Source of the DNA: Cytobacillus oceanisediminis
Lineage (GTDB): Bacteria > Bacillota > Bacilli > Bacillales > Cytobacillaceae
Direction: 5' to 3'
NCBI RefSeq assembly: GCF_022811925.1
Contig: NZ_CP065511.1
Span: forward strand, 3,465,501 to 3,529,500
Length of the DNA stretch: 64,000 nt
The notes beneath the pieces are model-generated. The model saw only the letters and a program-made list of their open reading frames with translations, was not told the DNA's origin and ran no database searches. Both the position numbers and the translations under genes were made by a program. This document shows positions 50,951 through 60,572 of this stretch, piece by piece (positions within the stretch are counted from its first letter, which is position 1; each line of letters opens with the position of its first letter).

Positions 50951-52825
50951 ATGACTGATACAGTTTCCGGCATTAACGATCTCATCACCCTATTAAGAAA
51001 AGACCAGTCACATGATGGTTCCTGGAATTATCCATTTGAAACTGGTATTTCAACAGATGCTTATATGATCATTTTATTAAGGACACTGGAGATACATGAT
51101 GAAAAATTAATACAGGGGCTGGCAGCAAGGATCATAAGCAAGCAAGAGGAAAATGGCGCCTGGAAGATTTTTGAGGATGAAAAGGATGGAAATGCCACCT
51201 CCACTCTGGAGGCCTATTACGGGCTTCTTTATTCAGGCTATATTCAGAAGGAAGATCCCAGGATGAAAGCTGCCAGGAAATTTATACTGGAGCATGGCGG
51301 AATGGAGAGCGTAAATGTTTTTACAAAAATTATGCTTTCCTCTACGGGACAATATCCATGGCCTGACTCCTTTCCGGTTCCCGTGGAGATTATGCTTCTT
51401 CCTCTTTCCTTCCCCTTTAACTTTTATCAGTTTTCCGTGTATGGGCGTGTGAATCTGGCTCCGATTTTGATTCTGGCAGAGAAAAAGTTCAGCATCAAAA
51501 CGAAAAATAGCCCTGACCTTTCAGATCTACTATTAACAAGGTCAGGAGTAGTCCCATGGGATATCCAGCCAGAATACCGGTCATTATTATCATTCATCAA
51601 AGAAGGCGTTGAAGATCTTTTAGGACTGTCTGAACAGTTTCACTCATTGGCTATGGAACGGGCAAAAAAATATATGCTCGAGCGGATTGAACCGGATGGA
51701 ACATTCTATAGTTATTTCAGCTCAACCTTTTTAATGATATTTGCGCTCTTGTCTCTTGGCTATTCCAAGGATGATCACATTATAAAAAAGGCGGTCGCAG
51801 GACTGAAATCGCTCAGGACTGATATTGCCGGCCTCCCCCATATCCAGTACGCTAACGCCAGTGTCTGGAATACTTCCCTGATTAATACCGCTCTTCAATT
51901 GGCCGGCCTTTCGCCAGAAGATCCTGCTGTAAAGAAAGCAAAAACCTATTTGCTGAAGCGGCAGCATGATCAGTTTGGGGATTGGGTCATCCATAATCCG
52001 AATGCTTTGCCGGGCGGATGGGGCTTTTCCGACGTAAACACCCGCAATCCCGATGTAGACGATACAACTGCTTCGTTAAGAGCGATAGCCAGAAGTGTTC
52101 AGGATAGTTCAGTCAATCAGGAAGCCTGGGATCGGGGCATTCAGTGGCTATTATCTATGCAGAATGAGGATGGCGGATGGCCTTCTTTTGAGAGGAACAC
52201 CGGGAATCCATGGCTCGGCTTCCTTCCGATTGAAAAGGGTGAATATATGTTTGGAGATCCAACCTCTGCCGACCTGACCGGGAGGACTCTGGAGTTTTTG
52301 GGGAATTATACAAATCTGCCTGTTGCTGACCCTTTGTATAAAAACGCGGTAAACTGGTTGTTGGACAATCAGGAACAAGATGGCGCCTGGTATGGCAGAT
52401 GGGGTATTTGCTATCTTTATGGCACGTGGGCGGCAGTAACAGGGCTTATCGCGTCTGGCCTTTCAAGAGACCATCCTTCCATTCAAAAAGCAACTGACTG
52501 GCTGAAGGGAATTCAAAATGAGGATGGCGGCTGGGGGGAATCATGCCTGAGCGACAGCGAAAAATCATATGTTCCTTTGAATGCAAGTACCATAACAGAC
52601 ACGGCATGGGCACTGGATGCTTTAATTGCAGCCGAGGACCAGCCAACAGATGCAATCCAAAAAGGAATTCATTACCTGGCCCATTCAATCGATAAAGAAG
52701 ATTGGACAACAGCCTATCCAAAAGGGCAGGCCATGGCAGGAAGCTTTTACATCCATTATCATAGCTATCGGTATATCTTTCCTCTTATGGCTTTGGCCCA
52801 ATATCATAGGAAGTTCGGTCAATGA
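50951..52825 (+). CDS. shc: Squalene--hopene cyclase / terpenoid cyclase
   Basis: 624 aa from ATG 50951 after GAGAGGAA (GTG 50942 is too close). The class II cyclase acid motif D-V-D-D-T-T lies near residue 370, and several QW repeats (QNEDGGWPSFE, QEQDGAWYGRWG, QNEDGGWGES) stabilise the alpha/alpha barrels. It protonates and cyclises squalene to hopene, or in Bacilli C35 tetraprenyl-curcumene to sporulene-type lipids. It acts as a monotopic membrane enzyme. No other hopanoid gene is adjacent. Confidence 0.92.
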   Translation: MTDTVSGINDLITLLRKDQSHDGSWNYPFETGISTDAYMIILLRTLEIHDEKLIQGLAARIISKQEENGAWKIFEDEKDGNATSTLEAYYGLLYSGYIQKEDPRMKAARKFILEHGGMESVNVFTKIMLSSTGQYPWPDSFPVPVEIMLLPLSFPFNFYQFSVYGRVNLAPILILAEKKFSIKTKNSPDLSDLLLTRSGVVPWDIQPEYRSLLSFIKEGVEDLLGLSEQFHSLAMERAKKYMLERIEPDGTFYSYFSSTFLMIFALLSLGYSKDDHIIKKAVAGLKSLRTDIAGLPHIQYANASVWNTSLINTALQLAGLSPEDPAVKKAKTYLLKRQHDQFGDWVIHNPNALPGGWGFSDVNTRNPDVDDTTASLRAIARSVQDSSVNQEAWDRGIQWLLSMQNEDGGWPSFERNTGNPWLGFLPIEKGEYMFGDPTSADLTGRTLEFLGNYTNLPVADPLYKNAVNWLLDNQEQDGAWYGRWGICYLYGTWAAVTGLIASGLSRDHPSIQKATDWLKGIQNEDGGWGESCLSDSEKSYVPLNASTITDTAWALDALIAAEDQPTDAIQKGIHYLAHSIDKEDWTTAYPKGQAMAGSFYIHYHSYRYIFPLMALAQYHRKFGQ

Positions 52826-52980
52826 TATACCGCAGAGGAAGATTTAGCCCTGCCTTCTTTTAGTTTTTCAGGCAAAAAAAGGCGCCTGCCTAATAACATA
52901 AAGGGTTCCGTTTTGAGGTGCTTTTCAAAAAAACTGCACCGAAATGACAGCCCATTTTTACAACGTAAATGGCATATAAA

Positions 52981-53016
52981 AAAGCAAAACTCGCTCTAAA
53001 ATGGCGAGTTTGCTTT
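52981..53016. terminator. Bidirectional terminator after squalene-hopene cyclase
   Basis: AAAGC(A)AAACTCGC (52981-52994) pairs with GCGAGTTTGCTTT (53004-53016) around TCTAAAATG. The 155 bp between the cyclase stop and here hold nothing else that I can assign. Confidence 0.82.
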
Positions 53017-53068
53017 GTAATAAATTACCCGTTCTTATTGAACTAAAGCAGCCGTTCGTATTATAAGG

Positions 53069-53257
53069 TCAACTAGAAATGAAAATATTTCTGGTTGATA
53101 CTTCATAGGCATAGGGGGTAGTAAATTGATGTTTCTTTATATTTAGTAGTTCATACTCACCTGCAAAACAGCTACCAATATAAAAAAAATCCTCTGTATA
53201 TTCTTCATCATTATTCGGTATTTCTACATTACAACCAATGTAGGAAGCCAAACTCAT
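53069..53257 (-). pseudogene. Probable N-terminal fragment of an unidentified protein (62 aa)
   Basis: The minus-strand frame reads MSLASYIGCNVEIPNNDEEY and ends abruptly after an apparently structured SCFAGEYELLNIKKHQF...YEVST segment. The pattern looks like the start of a longer soluble Bacillus protein, with the rest missing. The ribosome site is poor. I cannot name the family. It adjoins a HAD phosphatase relic, consistent with a deletion-prone stretch. Confidence 0.45.
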
Positions 53258-53342
53258 TTCGACTCACGGAGAAAAAAAGACTTATAATCCACTAACCAAT
53301 CACTTACATAAATTGGTGAATGAGTCGAATTAGTCCAAATGA

Positions 53343-53522
53343 AATCACAGCCATTGGGGACGGCTCCATATAGAGATGCTTCGTCATGTCGGTACTGGCG
53401 TGGCTATGGGGAACGCCAGCGATAGGGTTAAGGCAGCAGCTGATTTTGTTACTGGGCACCACGAAAATGATGGATTAACTGAGTTTATAGAACGCTATCT
53501 TCTTAAATCATATGCGATTTAG
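53343..53522 (+). pseudogene. C-terminal relic of a Cof-type HAD phosphatase
   Basis: The plus strand from 53376 encodes MLRHVGTGVAMGNASDRVKA and then ADFVTGHHENDGLTEFIERYL to a TAG at 53522. This is the typical C-terminus of Cof/YidA-type HAD-IIB phosphatases. Immediately upstream the metal-binding AIGDG is present, but the ND of the motif is lost and the frame is shifted by a small deletion. All N-terminal sequence is gone. Confidence 0.85.
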
Positions 53523-53538
53523 AGTATATTTATAAAAA

Positions 53539-53571
53539 AATGACAGGTTTCATTCATACCTGTCATTTTTT
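53539..53571. terminator. Terminator after the HAD relic
   Basis: TGACAGGT (53541-53548) and ACCTGTCA (53558-53565) form a perfect stem followed by TTTTTTT; it is preceded by AAAAAAA. From here to 53979 there is only a weak 58-codon minus-strand frame (53681-53857) without a ribosome site. Confidence 0.85.
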
Positions 53572-53979
53572 TAATAGCAATATTTATTTAATAGAGTCCA
53601 GTTTAGCTTCTCCTTCTAACGGGAAATATTCAGGGATCCATAACGGCATTTTCAGTCAATGGCTATTTAATGATCCTTCCTTAAACGAAAATTTGTTTCT
53701 TCTTAAGATGATGTTTAAGACTTTCCATCAGCATATCTTCTTTTATAATTTTTTTGTTAAGTATCCTAACTTCATCAACCATTAATAGCCTCATATCTTC
53801 TACAATGTATTTTGCTAAAAGCCATATATAAACACCCCTATTCTTCATATTTTGCATACAAAAATACAGGGTAATCTCACTTGTCTAAATTTCCTGAAGA
53901 TATTTTTTGCAGTAACGGCTCCTCCGTTTAAAGCTATCTATACCTATCATACTCAGCCACAAAGCTTCCAGTTCTTCCG

Positions 53980-54372
53980 CTATTGAACGTTAAATCTTTG
54001 GCTTTGCACAAACTGATTTCCCTCTTGTGCCACTAGCCATATCGTAAAGGTGTATTCACCTTTATTTAAAGATGGTAGCTTTACATCAAATGACAGCGAC
54101 TCACCTGGCAAAATCCTGATTTCTTTTAATACTTGCAAAAAGAACTTTCCATCAGAATATCGGTATACCCTTCCCAATTCTCGGCTGGAAATTTCAAATT
54201 CATATAATTGGCTCGTATTAAAATGCAGAATTGCTACTTCACTTCCTTCATTTTTTATTTCATAGGTAAAAATTAGATTTTCATCGTCCGATTCATTTAG
54301 AATAAGTGAAGGTCTTAAATTTTTCATAGTTTGCCCATCCTTTACATTTCGTATTTGGGATTTAATTTTCAT
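53980..54372 (-). CDS. BsuPI-like intracellular proteinase inhibitor domain protein
   Basis: 130 aa (ATG 54327, after AAAGGA, would give 115 aa and may be the true start). Immunoglobulin-like beta protein with the BsuPI pattern: FTYEIKNEG, HFNTSQLYEFEI, VYRYSDGKFFLQVLKEI, LPGESLSFDVKLP, KGEYTF. BsuPI inhibits the major intracellular subtilisin in Bacillus (family knowledge). No signal peptide. It is divergent from a giant subtilase gene, a suggestive pairing, although that protease is secreted. Confidence 0.82.
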   Translation of the reverse strand: MKIKSQIRNVKDGQTMKNLRPSLILNESDDENLIFTYEIKNEGSEVAILHFNTSQLYEFEISSRELGRVYRYSDGKFFLQVLKEIRILPGESLSFDVKLPSLNKGEYTFTIWLVAQEGNQFVQSQRFNVQ

Positions 54373-54859
54373 ATATGTTTCTTATTCTATGACTTTTGTT
54401 TCTTTAACATTTGATTGCTTTATCGATAAGTTATTATTTATAAGTATATTATGTTTATTATTACCTCTAGTTTTCAAAGTTGGGGCCTAATTTTAAAAAC
54501 CCCAAATCTCCCGCGTGTTTATAGTAGTTTTGATGGATTTATCAGCAAAATTCAAGTGAAATCCAGAGATCCATTCATTCTTAGTAGTTCTTTAGAACCT
54601 CAAAATAACCCCAATTGCTAATCCTTTTTGTGAGCTTTACAATTTTACTAACCTCTTAGTCTAACCATCCTTATCGAAAAATCCTTCCACATATTTTTCA
54701 AGATCCTAAGAAAAAGTCTTCTATTCTATTACCCTTTGAAAGAGGTGATGATACTTCGTAATCCATTAAAAACTATTTGAGCTACATACCATCTTCATTT
54801 TTTCATCAAGATTCTCTTCTTTGCAGTCTATAAAAATTTGGTGGAATAGGAGAATGTCA
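54373..54859. other. Long intergenic region between the BsuPI-like gene and the subtilase
   Basis: About 490 bp, AT-rich, with no supported gene. It must carry the divergent promoters. A 10-codon frame after AGAGGTG at about 54740 is too weak to call. A long untranslated leader for the subtilase is possible. Confidence 0.45.
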
Positions 54860-57800
54860 ATGAAAAAGCTAACTAAGAAAACTCTTTTAGCTGGTTCTTT
54901 AGCTACTATTATGCTTTCAGGGTCTATTTTTCAAGTAAATGCACTTGGAGCACCTGCGAATGAAACAGGCTTGGAAAAGTCAAGTACAGCAATTAGTAAC
55001 AATATCACAGATAATCATGAAATTACGCTTATTACTGGTGATGTAGTGAAGGTTTCTACTCTTGATAACGGAAAATATATCATTAACGTAGATCCAGCTG
55101 AAGAGAATGGCGAAGGTGTCAGGGTGATGACCATTGGAGAGGATACATTTGTTTTCCCGAACTCTGCCATGCCGTACCTTGCTGCTGGAAAACTAGATCA
55201 GGACTTATTCAATATTACAAAATTGAGGGAATATGGCTATGATGACAAGAATTTAGCATCGTTACCTGTTATCGTAGAATACGAAGAGTCAAAGGCTAGA
55301 ACCTTCTCCAAAGCCGTTGCTCCAAAAGGATCGAAAAAAGTTCGCGAATTAGAAAGCATTAATGGTGCTGCACTTTCAGCAGAGAAAAAACAGGCGGATA
55401 CATTCTGGGAGGATGTCACCGTGGAAAGCACCAGTAATGAACCTGAAAAAGCCTCTCTCTTTAAGTATGGTGTAGAAAAAATCTGGCTAGATGGACGTGT
55501 TGAAGCATCACTGGATAAAAGCGTTCCGCAAATTGAGGCTGATACAGCATGGGAAGCTGGCTATACAGGTAAAGGTGTAAAGGTGGCCGTACTTGATACT
55601 GGAATTGATGCTGTGCACCCTGACATAGTCAATCAAATAGATGAAGCAGTTAGCTTTGTTCCAGATGAAGATGTGAAAGACGTCAATGGACATGGTACCC
55701 ATGTTGCCTCCACTGTGCTTGGAACAGGTGCAGCTGATAGTAAATACAAGGGCGTTGCTCCTGATGCGCGTTTACTTGTAGGGAAAGTATTGAGTAATCA
55801 AGGATTTGGACAAGACTCCTGGATTATCGATGGGATGGAATGGGCATCCGAGAATGCGAAGATTGTTAACATGAGTCTTGGAAGCAGTGAGCCAAGTGAT
55901 GGGACAGACCCTATGGCTCAGGCAGTAAATAGGCTTAGCGAAGAAAAAGGTACACTATTTGTTATCGCAGCAGGAAATAGCGGAGGAGAAGGCACGATTG
56001 GTTCTCCTGGGGCGGCAGATTCTGCGTTAACAGTTGGAGCTGTTGATAAATCTGATCAGCTTGCTTACTTCTCTTCTAAAGGACCACGCTATGGAGATAT
56101 GGCCGTAAAACCTGATTTATCAGCTCCTGGTGTGGGAATTGTGGCTGCACGCTCTCAATATTCTTCTGGCAGCGGATCATACAAAAGTTTAAATGGAACA
56201 TCTATGGCTACACCTCATGTGGCCGGTGCTGCTGCTATCCTAGCACAAAAGCATCCAGAATGGGATGGAGATACCATAAAACAAGCCCTGATGAATACGA
56301 CAAAGAAGCTTGATGCTTACCAGCCTTTTCATGTAGGAACTGGACGAGTGAACGTTGCTGCTGCTTTGAACACACAGTTGCGGGCAACTGGTTCGATCTC
56401 ATTCGGCTTCTTCAAATGGCCACATGATCAATCAGCTCCTGTAGAAAAAGGCGTTACGTATACAAATGATAGTGAACAAGATATCACTCTAGAGCTGGAA
56501 GCGACATTTACGAATGCCCAAGGTACAGAAGCTCCAGCCGGGTTGCTGACCCTTTCTGAAAAAACAATCACAGTTCCAGCGGGAGGAAGTGCAGACGTAA
56601 AAGTGAAGCTCGATTCAAAATTGGGCGAAACTGGATCCCGTTATCAAGGTTATTTAACAGCTAAGGTAAATGGAGAAACAGCTGTACGGACTACAATGGG
56701 AATGGTTAAGGAAGATGAAAGATATCCGCTCACATTAAAGGCAACAGACCGTGACGGTACTCCAGGACTGGCATATGTAGTGTTATTCAGTGAGAATATG
56801 GAACCTTGGGTTTATGCTGTTAATGGATCCTTGGAGCTTCGCCTGCCACCAGGCACTTATTCCGCAATGTCCCTTATGGATGTGGATGTCGACACTGACC
56901 ACGCTGGTGTAGCCCTTGTTGGAGATCCAGAAGTGAAATTGAATGGCCCACAAACAGTCGAGCTCGATGCAAGGAAAGCAAATGAAATATCCGCAGAAGT
57001 ACCTAAGGAAGTAGAAGCGAACTACCGCAGAATAGAATATTATCGTACCCTTGGTGACCAGAAACTGAACAGTGGTTATTTGTTGCCGGTATGGGTTGAT
57101 AAGATGTATGCAGTCCCAACAGAAGAAGTTGAAACTGGATATTTTGAGCAGCTCACTCGCTGGCGACTTGCAAAGCCATATCTGACGATTAAATTTAACG
57201 GCATGGAACTGGATGATATTCCATTAGCTGGAGGTACATTGTTAGATGGAAAGTATAACATATCCACCGTTTATGCAGGCAAGGGTAGTTCCACTGACTT
57301 TGGAGCATTGGATGTGCAAGATAAAGCCGTCGTTGTCGAGCGAAATGATGAAGTGACTCCTTCCGAACAAGCTACTGCTGCTGCAGCTGCCGGGGCAAAA
57401 TTACTAATCATCGTCAACAATGAAGATAAAGAATTTAGTGTCTATGCAGGTACAGCAGATTACACAGACAACCCAATAGCAGTTGCTGCTGTCAGCAAAA
57501 AGGAAGGAGCAAAGCTAGTTCAAGCTGCAAGTTCAGGAAATGTTATGCTTCAGGTTGAGGGAAATGTCAATTCTCCTTATGTTTATGACCTAGTAGATGC
57601 CCATAAAGGATCGATCCCGACCGATCTGACCTATGCACCAAAGAATAAGGATTTAGCTACCATCGATAGTCGCTACAATTCACATGTCCAAGCAGCAGGT
57701 GGAGAGTTCCGATATGACTTGCGTCCGCATACATTTGGAGCTGTAGGTTTCATGTACAAAATAAACTATCCTTCTGCTCGAACTGAATATGTGTCAGCAA

Positions 57801-58588
57801 CAGAGGATTCACGATGGTATCACCAGGCAAATGTGCTTGATGCAACATGGCAAATTCGTCAGCCATTGGCTACTTATTCAAAAGGGCAAAAATTAAAAGA
57901 AAACTGGTTCTCTCCTGTCGTCCGACCAAGCTTGGGTGAAGGCTATTGGGCTCCAAAACGTCAAGGCAGTGGCCTTCAAATTAACGTCCCTGCATGGGCT
58001 GATGCCGGAAAAGGAAACACCGGTGGTACAGAATATGATGTATCTGTACAAAATCAGTCGTCGAAATTGTACCTGAGTGATACCCTGCTGAAAGAAGGAA
58101 AAGGACAGGCGCTAGCTGCATATACTGGCATACCAAAAGAACGTACACAATTCCGCTATGTTACGGATGCAAAACGTGATGAAAATCGCTGGAATACGTC
58201 GGTCCGCACGCATACTGAATGGACCTTCTGGACGGAAGAATTACAAGATGCTTGGCAATATAATCTTCCATTCCTTACTCTGGATTACCAAGTGGATACA
58301 GATGTAAATGGAAATGCTAAAGTAAATGTCCCTACTAGCCTTAGCCTATCGGTAGGAAAAGTTAAGGATGCAATAGGTTATGGAAAGGTGGAAGGTGCCA
58401 CATTAGAAGTATCATTCGATGAAGGTATTTCATGGAAAAAAGTGAAACTAACACAAAGCGGAGACAATTTTGAGGCAACAATCGAAAACCCTATAAATGC
58501 AAAATCGGTTTCTCTCAAAGCAAGTGCTTGGGATGATGAAGGGAACAAAATCACTCAAGAAATCATTAAAGCTTACGGACTGAAATAA
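54860..58588 (+). CDS. Large secreted S8 subtilisin-like protease with PA domain
   Basis: 1242 aa from ATG 54860, 7 nt after AGGAG. Signal peptide (about 1-28) and a propeptide-like region lead to the catalytic domain with Asp (D246, AVLDTGID), His (H278, GHGTHVAS), Asn (N373, AAGNSG) and Ser (S448, GTSMATPHVAG). A PA-type insert lies C-terminal to it (about 790-900, AAAAGAKLLIIVNN), then beta-rich domains. The length and downstream architecture (TEWTFWTEEL ... LPFLTLDYQVD) resemble the 1100-1250-aa subtilases common in Streptomyces more than Bacillus subtilisins, so acquisition from Actinobacteria is possible. It is an extracellular protein degrader. Confidence 0.93.
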   Translation: MKKLTKKTLLAGSLATIMLSGSIFQVNALGAPANETGLEKSSTAISNNITDNHEITLITGDVVKVSTLDNGKYIINVDPAEENGEGVRVMTIGEDTFVFPNSAMPYLAAGKLDQDLFNITKLREYGYDDKNLASLPVIVEYEESKARTFSKAVAPKGSKKVRELESINGAALSAEKKQADTFWEDVTVESTSNEPEKASLFKYGVEKIWLDGRVEASLDKSVPQIEADTAWEAGYTGKGVKVAVLDTGIDAVHPDIVNQIDEAVSFVPDEDVKDVNGHGTHVASTVLGTGAADSKYKGVAPDARLLVGKVLSNQGFGQDSWIIDGMEWASENAKIVNMSLGSSEPSDGTDPMAQAVNRLSEEKGTLFVIAAGNSGGEGTIGSPGAADSALTVGAVDKSDQLAYFSSKGPRYGDMAVKPDLSAPGVGIVAARSQYSSGSGSYKSLNGTSMATPHVAGAAAILAQKHPEWDGDTIKQALMNTTKKLDAYQPFHVGTGRVNVAAALNTQLRATGSISFGFFKWPHDQSAPVEKGVTYTNDSEQDITLELEATFTNAQGTEAPAGLLTLSEKTITVPAGGSADVKVKLDSKLGETGSRYQGYLTAKVNGETAVRTTMGMVKEDERYPLTLKATDRDGTPGLAYVVLFSENMEPWVYAVNGSLELRLPPGTYSAMSLMDVDVDTDHAGVALVGDPEVKLNGPQTVELDARKANEISAEVPKEVEANYRRIEYYRTLGDQKLNSGYLLPVWVDKMYAVPTEEVETGYFEQLTRWRLAKPYLTIKFNGMELDDIPLAGGTLLDGKYNISTVYAGKGSSTDFGALDVQDKAVVVERNDEVTPSEQATAAAAAGAKLLIIVNNEDKEFSVYAGTADYTDNPIAVAAVSKKEGAKLVQAASSGNVMLQVEGNVNSPYVYDLVDAHKGSIPTDLTYAPKNKDLATIDSRYNSHVQAAGGEFRYDLRPHTFGAVGFMYKINYPSARTEYVSATEDSRWYHQANVLDATWQIRQPLATYSKGQKLKENWFSPVVRPSLGEGYWAPKRQGSGLQINVPAWADAGKGNTGGTEYDVSVQNQSSKLYLSDTLLKEGKGQALAAYTGIPKERTQFRYVTDAKRDENRWNTSVRTHTEWTFWTEELQDAWQYNLPFLTLDYQVDTDVNGNAKVNVPTSLSLSVGKVKDAIGYGKVEGATLEVSFDEGISWKKVKLTQSGDNFEATIENPINAKSVSLKASAWDDEGNKITQEIIKAYGLK

Positions 58589-58593
58589 TTCGC

Positions 58594-58632
58594 TAAAAAA
58601 GATGCTCGCTTTTAAAGGGGCATCTTTTTTAA
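58594..58632 (+). terminator. Terminator of the subtilase gene
   Basis: AAAAAAGATGC and GCATCTTTTTT pair around a 15-nt loop, ending in a T-run. Confidence 0.88.
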
Positions 58633-58939
58633 TATAAGAGTGCCCATTTTTCTACACCCCACAGTGCAACTTGCCAAACCTCGGTGAACTGTGAATGCTG
58701 AAGGCGGGGGTCACTCTTTTCTGGTCGAACCCAGAACCTCCAAATAGTGCTGATTGTACATAATGCCTAGGATATTCCCAAAATTTAAATCAATTCCTTT
58801 AATTCATAAAAAGAATCATTTATTGCATCATTTACAATCTTGCCTTCTCCTGATTGTCTTGGTGCTGGTAGTATTAGTCTTTCAGTTTCAATGTGTAAGG
58901 GTATGTCTAATAACAATTAATTCATTTCCATTTCTTTCA

Positions 58940-59215
58940 TTTTTTTTTCTGAAAATAACCTTCCCTTTAGTTTGATAAAGATCTTTACTTAAATTCACTG
59001 GAACATGGCGATCTAATTCATCATGTATCATGTCTTTATTGGTAATAATTCAACAGGGGATGTCAGCCTATAACGTTCCGTCACTTCATCAGGGGATCCA
59101 CCTATTAGTGCAGCTACATGACTTTTCATTCTATTTTGTTCAAGGATTTCCCACATCAACTGTATGGTCGTCTAATGTTTCTTTCTACACCAGCAATAAT
59201 ATTTACCTTTAACCC
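58940..59215 (-). pseudogene. Decayed alpha/beta hydrolase (S9/BD-FAE-like)
   Basis: The minus strand encodes ...LWEILEQNRMKSHVAALIGG then SPDEVTERYRLTSPVELLPI, the usual lid/late region of S9-like alpha/beta hydrolases. After a stop and frame change it continues with ELDRHVPVNLSKDLYQTKGK, the Asp-containing late motif. Several stops and frameshifts separate the pieces and the nucleophile region is gone. The flanking 58640-58940 and 59216-59440 are otherwise empty. Confidence 0.8.
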
Positions 59216-59462
59216 CCATACCTCTCCGCAATTAGTGATATATACCCTTCCTTTGTAGAAATAGTTTTTGATACTATACGAAATGCTCCTTCATATCCTT
59301 TTCCCGTTTTACTTACCCGGATCATATGCATTTTTTGTAAAAAAGTAAGGAAAAATATTTATTGTGTCCTTCAGTAACCTTTGTCATGACGGTTTAAACC
59401 TTTCCTGATCAGACAAATTGGCTAAAAAATTTAATATTAATAAGTAATTGAGGTGACAGTAC

Positions 59463-60242
59463 ATGCCAATGATCAATATGAACAGTGCCAGCCTATATTA
59501 TACTGTAAAAGGAAGCGGAACTCCGATTGTTTTTATCCACCCGCCTGTATTGACTTCAGTAAACTTCAAATATCAATTAGAAGAACTTTCAAAAAATTTT
59601 CAGATAATTACTTTTGATATACGCGGACACGGAAAAAGCCCACACTCCCCTGAACCAATAACCTATCCACTGATTATTGAGGATATCATTCGACTATTGG
59701 ACCACCTTAATATAAATAAAGCGTTTTTATGCGGATATTCTACGGGCGGTTCTATTGTTTTAGAATTCATGCTGACGTTTCCTGAAAGAGCTTTAGGGGG
59801 AATTTCAATTGGGGCAATGCCCGATGTAAATGACGATTACTTGAGAAAGAAGATTTCTTTAGGAATCAAGCTTTCAAGCAAAGGGGCTATTAACTTATTA
59901 GCCTGGTCCATCTCCTGGAATAATTCAAATAATATAAAGCTGTTTAAAAATATGTTTTCAGAAGCAAAAAAAGGGGATTACCGCAACATTGAGCAATATT
60001 ACCGCTATAGTCTAAAATACAATTGTATCAATCAGCTTAATGAGATTAATTTGCCTATCTTATTGGTTTATGGCAAGAAGGATAAGCCCTTTCATTCCTA
60101 TGCAAGGCAATTGCATGAGAAACTGCCCCAAAACGAATTGCACTTTATCGAGAATGTTGACCACCGTATCCCAACCAAGGCTGCAAAAGAACTTAACCGG
60201 CTAATTTTTCAATTTGTAACAAAGACGCTTTCCTTATATTAG
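59463..60242 (+). CDS. Alpha/beta hydrolase
   Basis: 259 aa single-domain hydrolase. Nucleophile S93 in GYSTGGS, oxyanion segment FIHPPVL (an HG-type motif altered to HP), acid Asp in VYGKKDKPF and His in NVDHRIP. It belongs to the esterase/epoxide-hydrolase/lactonase-like group; the substrate is unknown. ATG follows GAGGTGAC. Single gene. Confidence 0.88.
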   Translation: MPMINMNSASLYYTVKGSGTPIVFIHPPVLTSVNFKYQLEELSKNFQIITFDIRGHGKSPHSPEPITYPLIIEDIIRLLDHLNINKAFLCGYSTGGSIVLEFMLTFPERALGGISIGAMPDVNDDYLRKKISLGIKLSSKGAINLLAWSISWNNSNNIKLFKNMFSEAKKGDYRNIEQYYRYSLKYNCINQLNEINLPILLVYGKKDKPFHSYARQLHEKLPQNELHFIENVDHRIPTKAAKELNRLIFQFVTKTLSLY

Positions 60243-60572
60243 AAAAACGCCCTTTAATGGAATAACTTAAATATGCTCTCCACCCTAAAGCCATTTAATT
60301 TTATTAAACGAATTGTCAAATGAAAGGGAGAAACATTAAAAACAGGACTGTTTAGATATTGTTTTTAGCTTTAGAAATAAGTTGAGGGTCGAGGCTTTTT
60401 CTATTGAGGACCTCCTTTTCAAGTTCACCATTTCCCTTAAGATTATTTATAAACATATTCTATGGGCAAAATACGGTTTCCTTCTTTCACTAATATGCCC
60501 GTTAGTCGAATAAGAAAACCGCATCACGCTGTCCCAGTAATACACCCGCACGTTTTTGTAAAATCGTTACTG
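60243..60572. other. Intergenic region with no gene identified
   Basis: 330 bp between converging genes. I see no clear hairpin with a T-run, no repeat and no supported reading frame. Confidence 0.45.

Noticed and set aside
53681..53857. 58-codon minus-strand frame (MQNMKNRGVYIW...)
   Set aside because: No ribosome site, no recognisable family, and it lies in a stretch of relics.
54740..54785. Ten-codon frame after AGAGGTG upstream of the subtilase, as a leader peptide
   Set aside because: The site abuts the ATG and there is no attenuator-like structure following.
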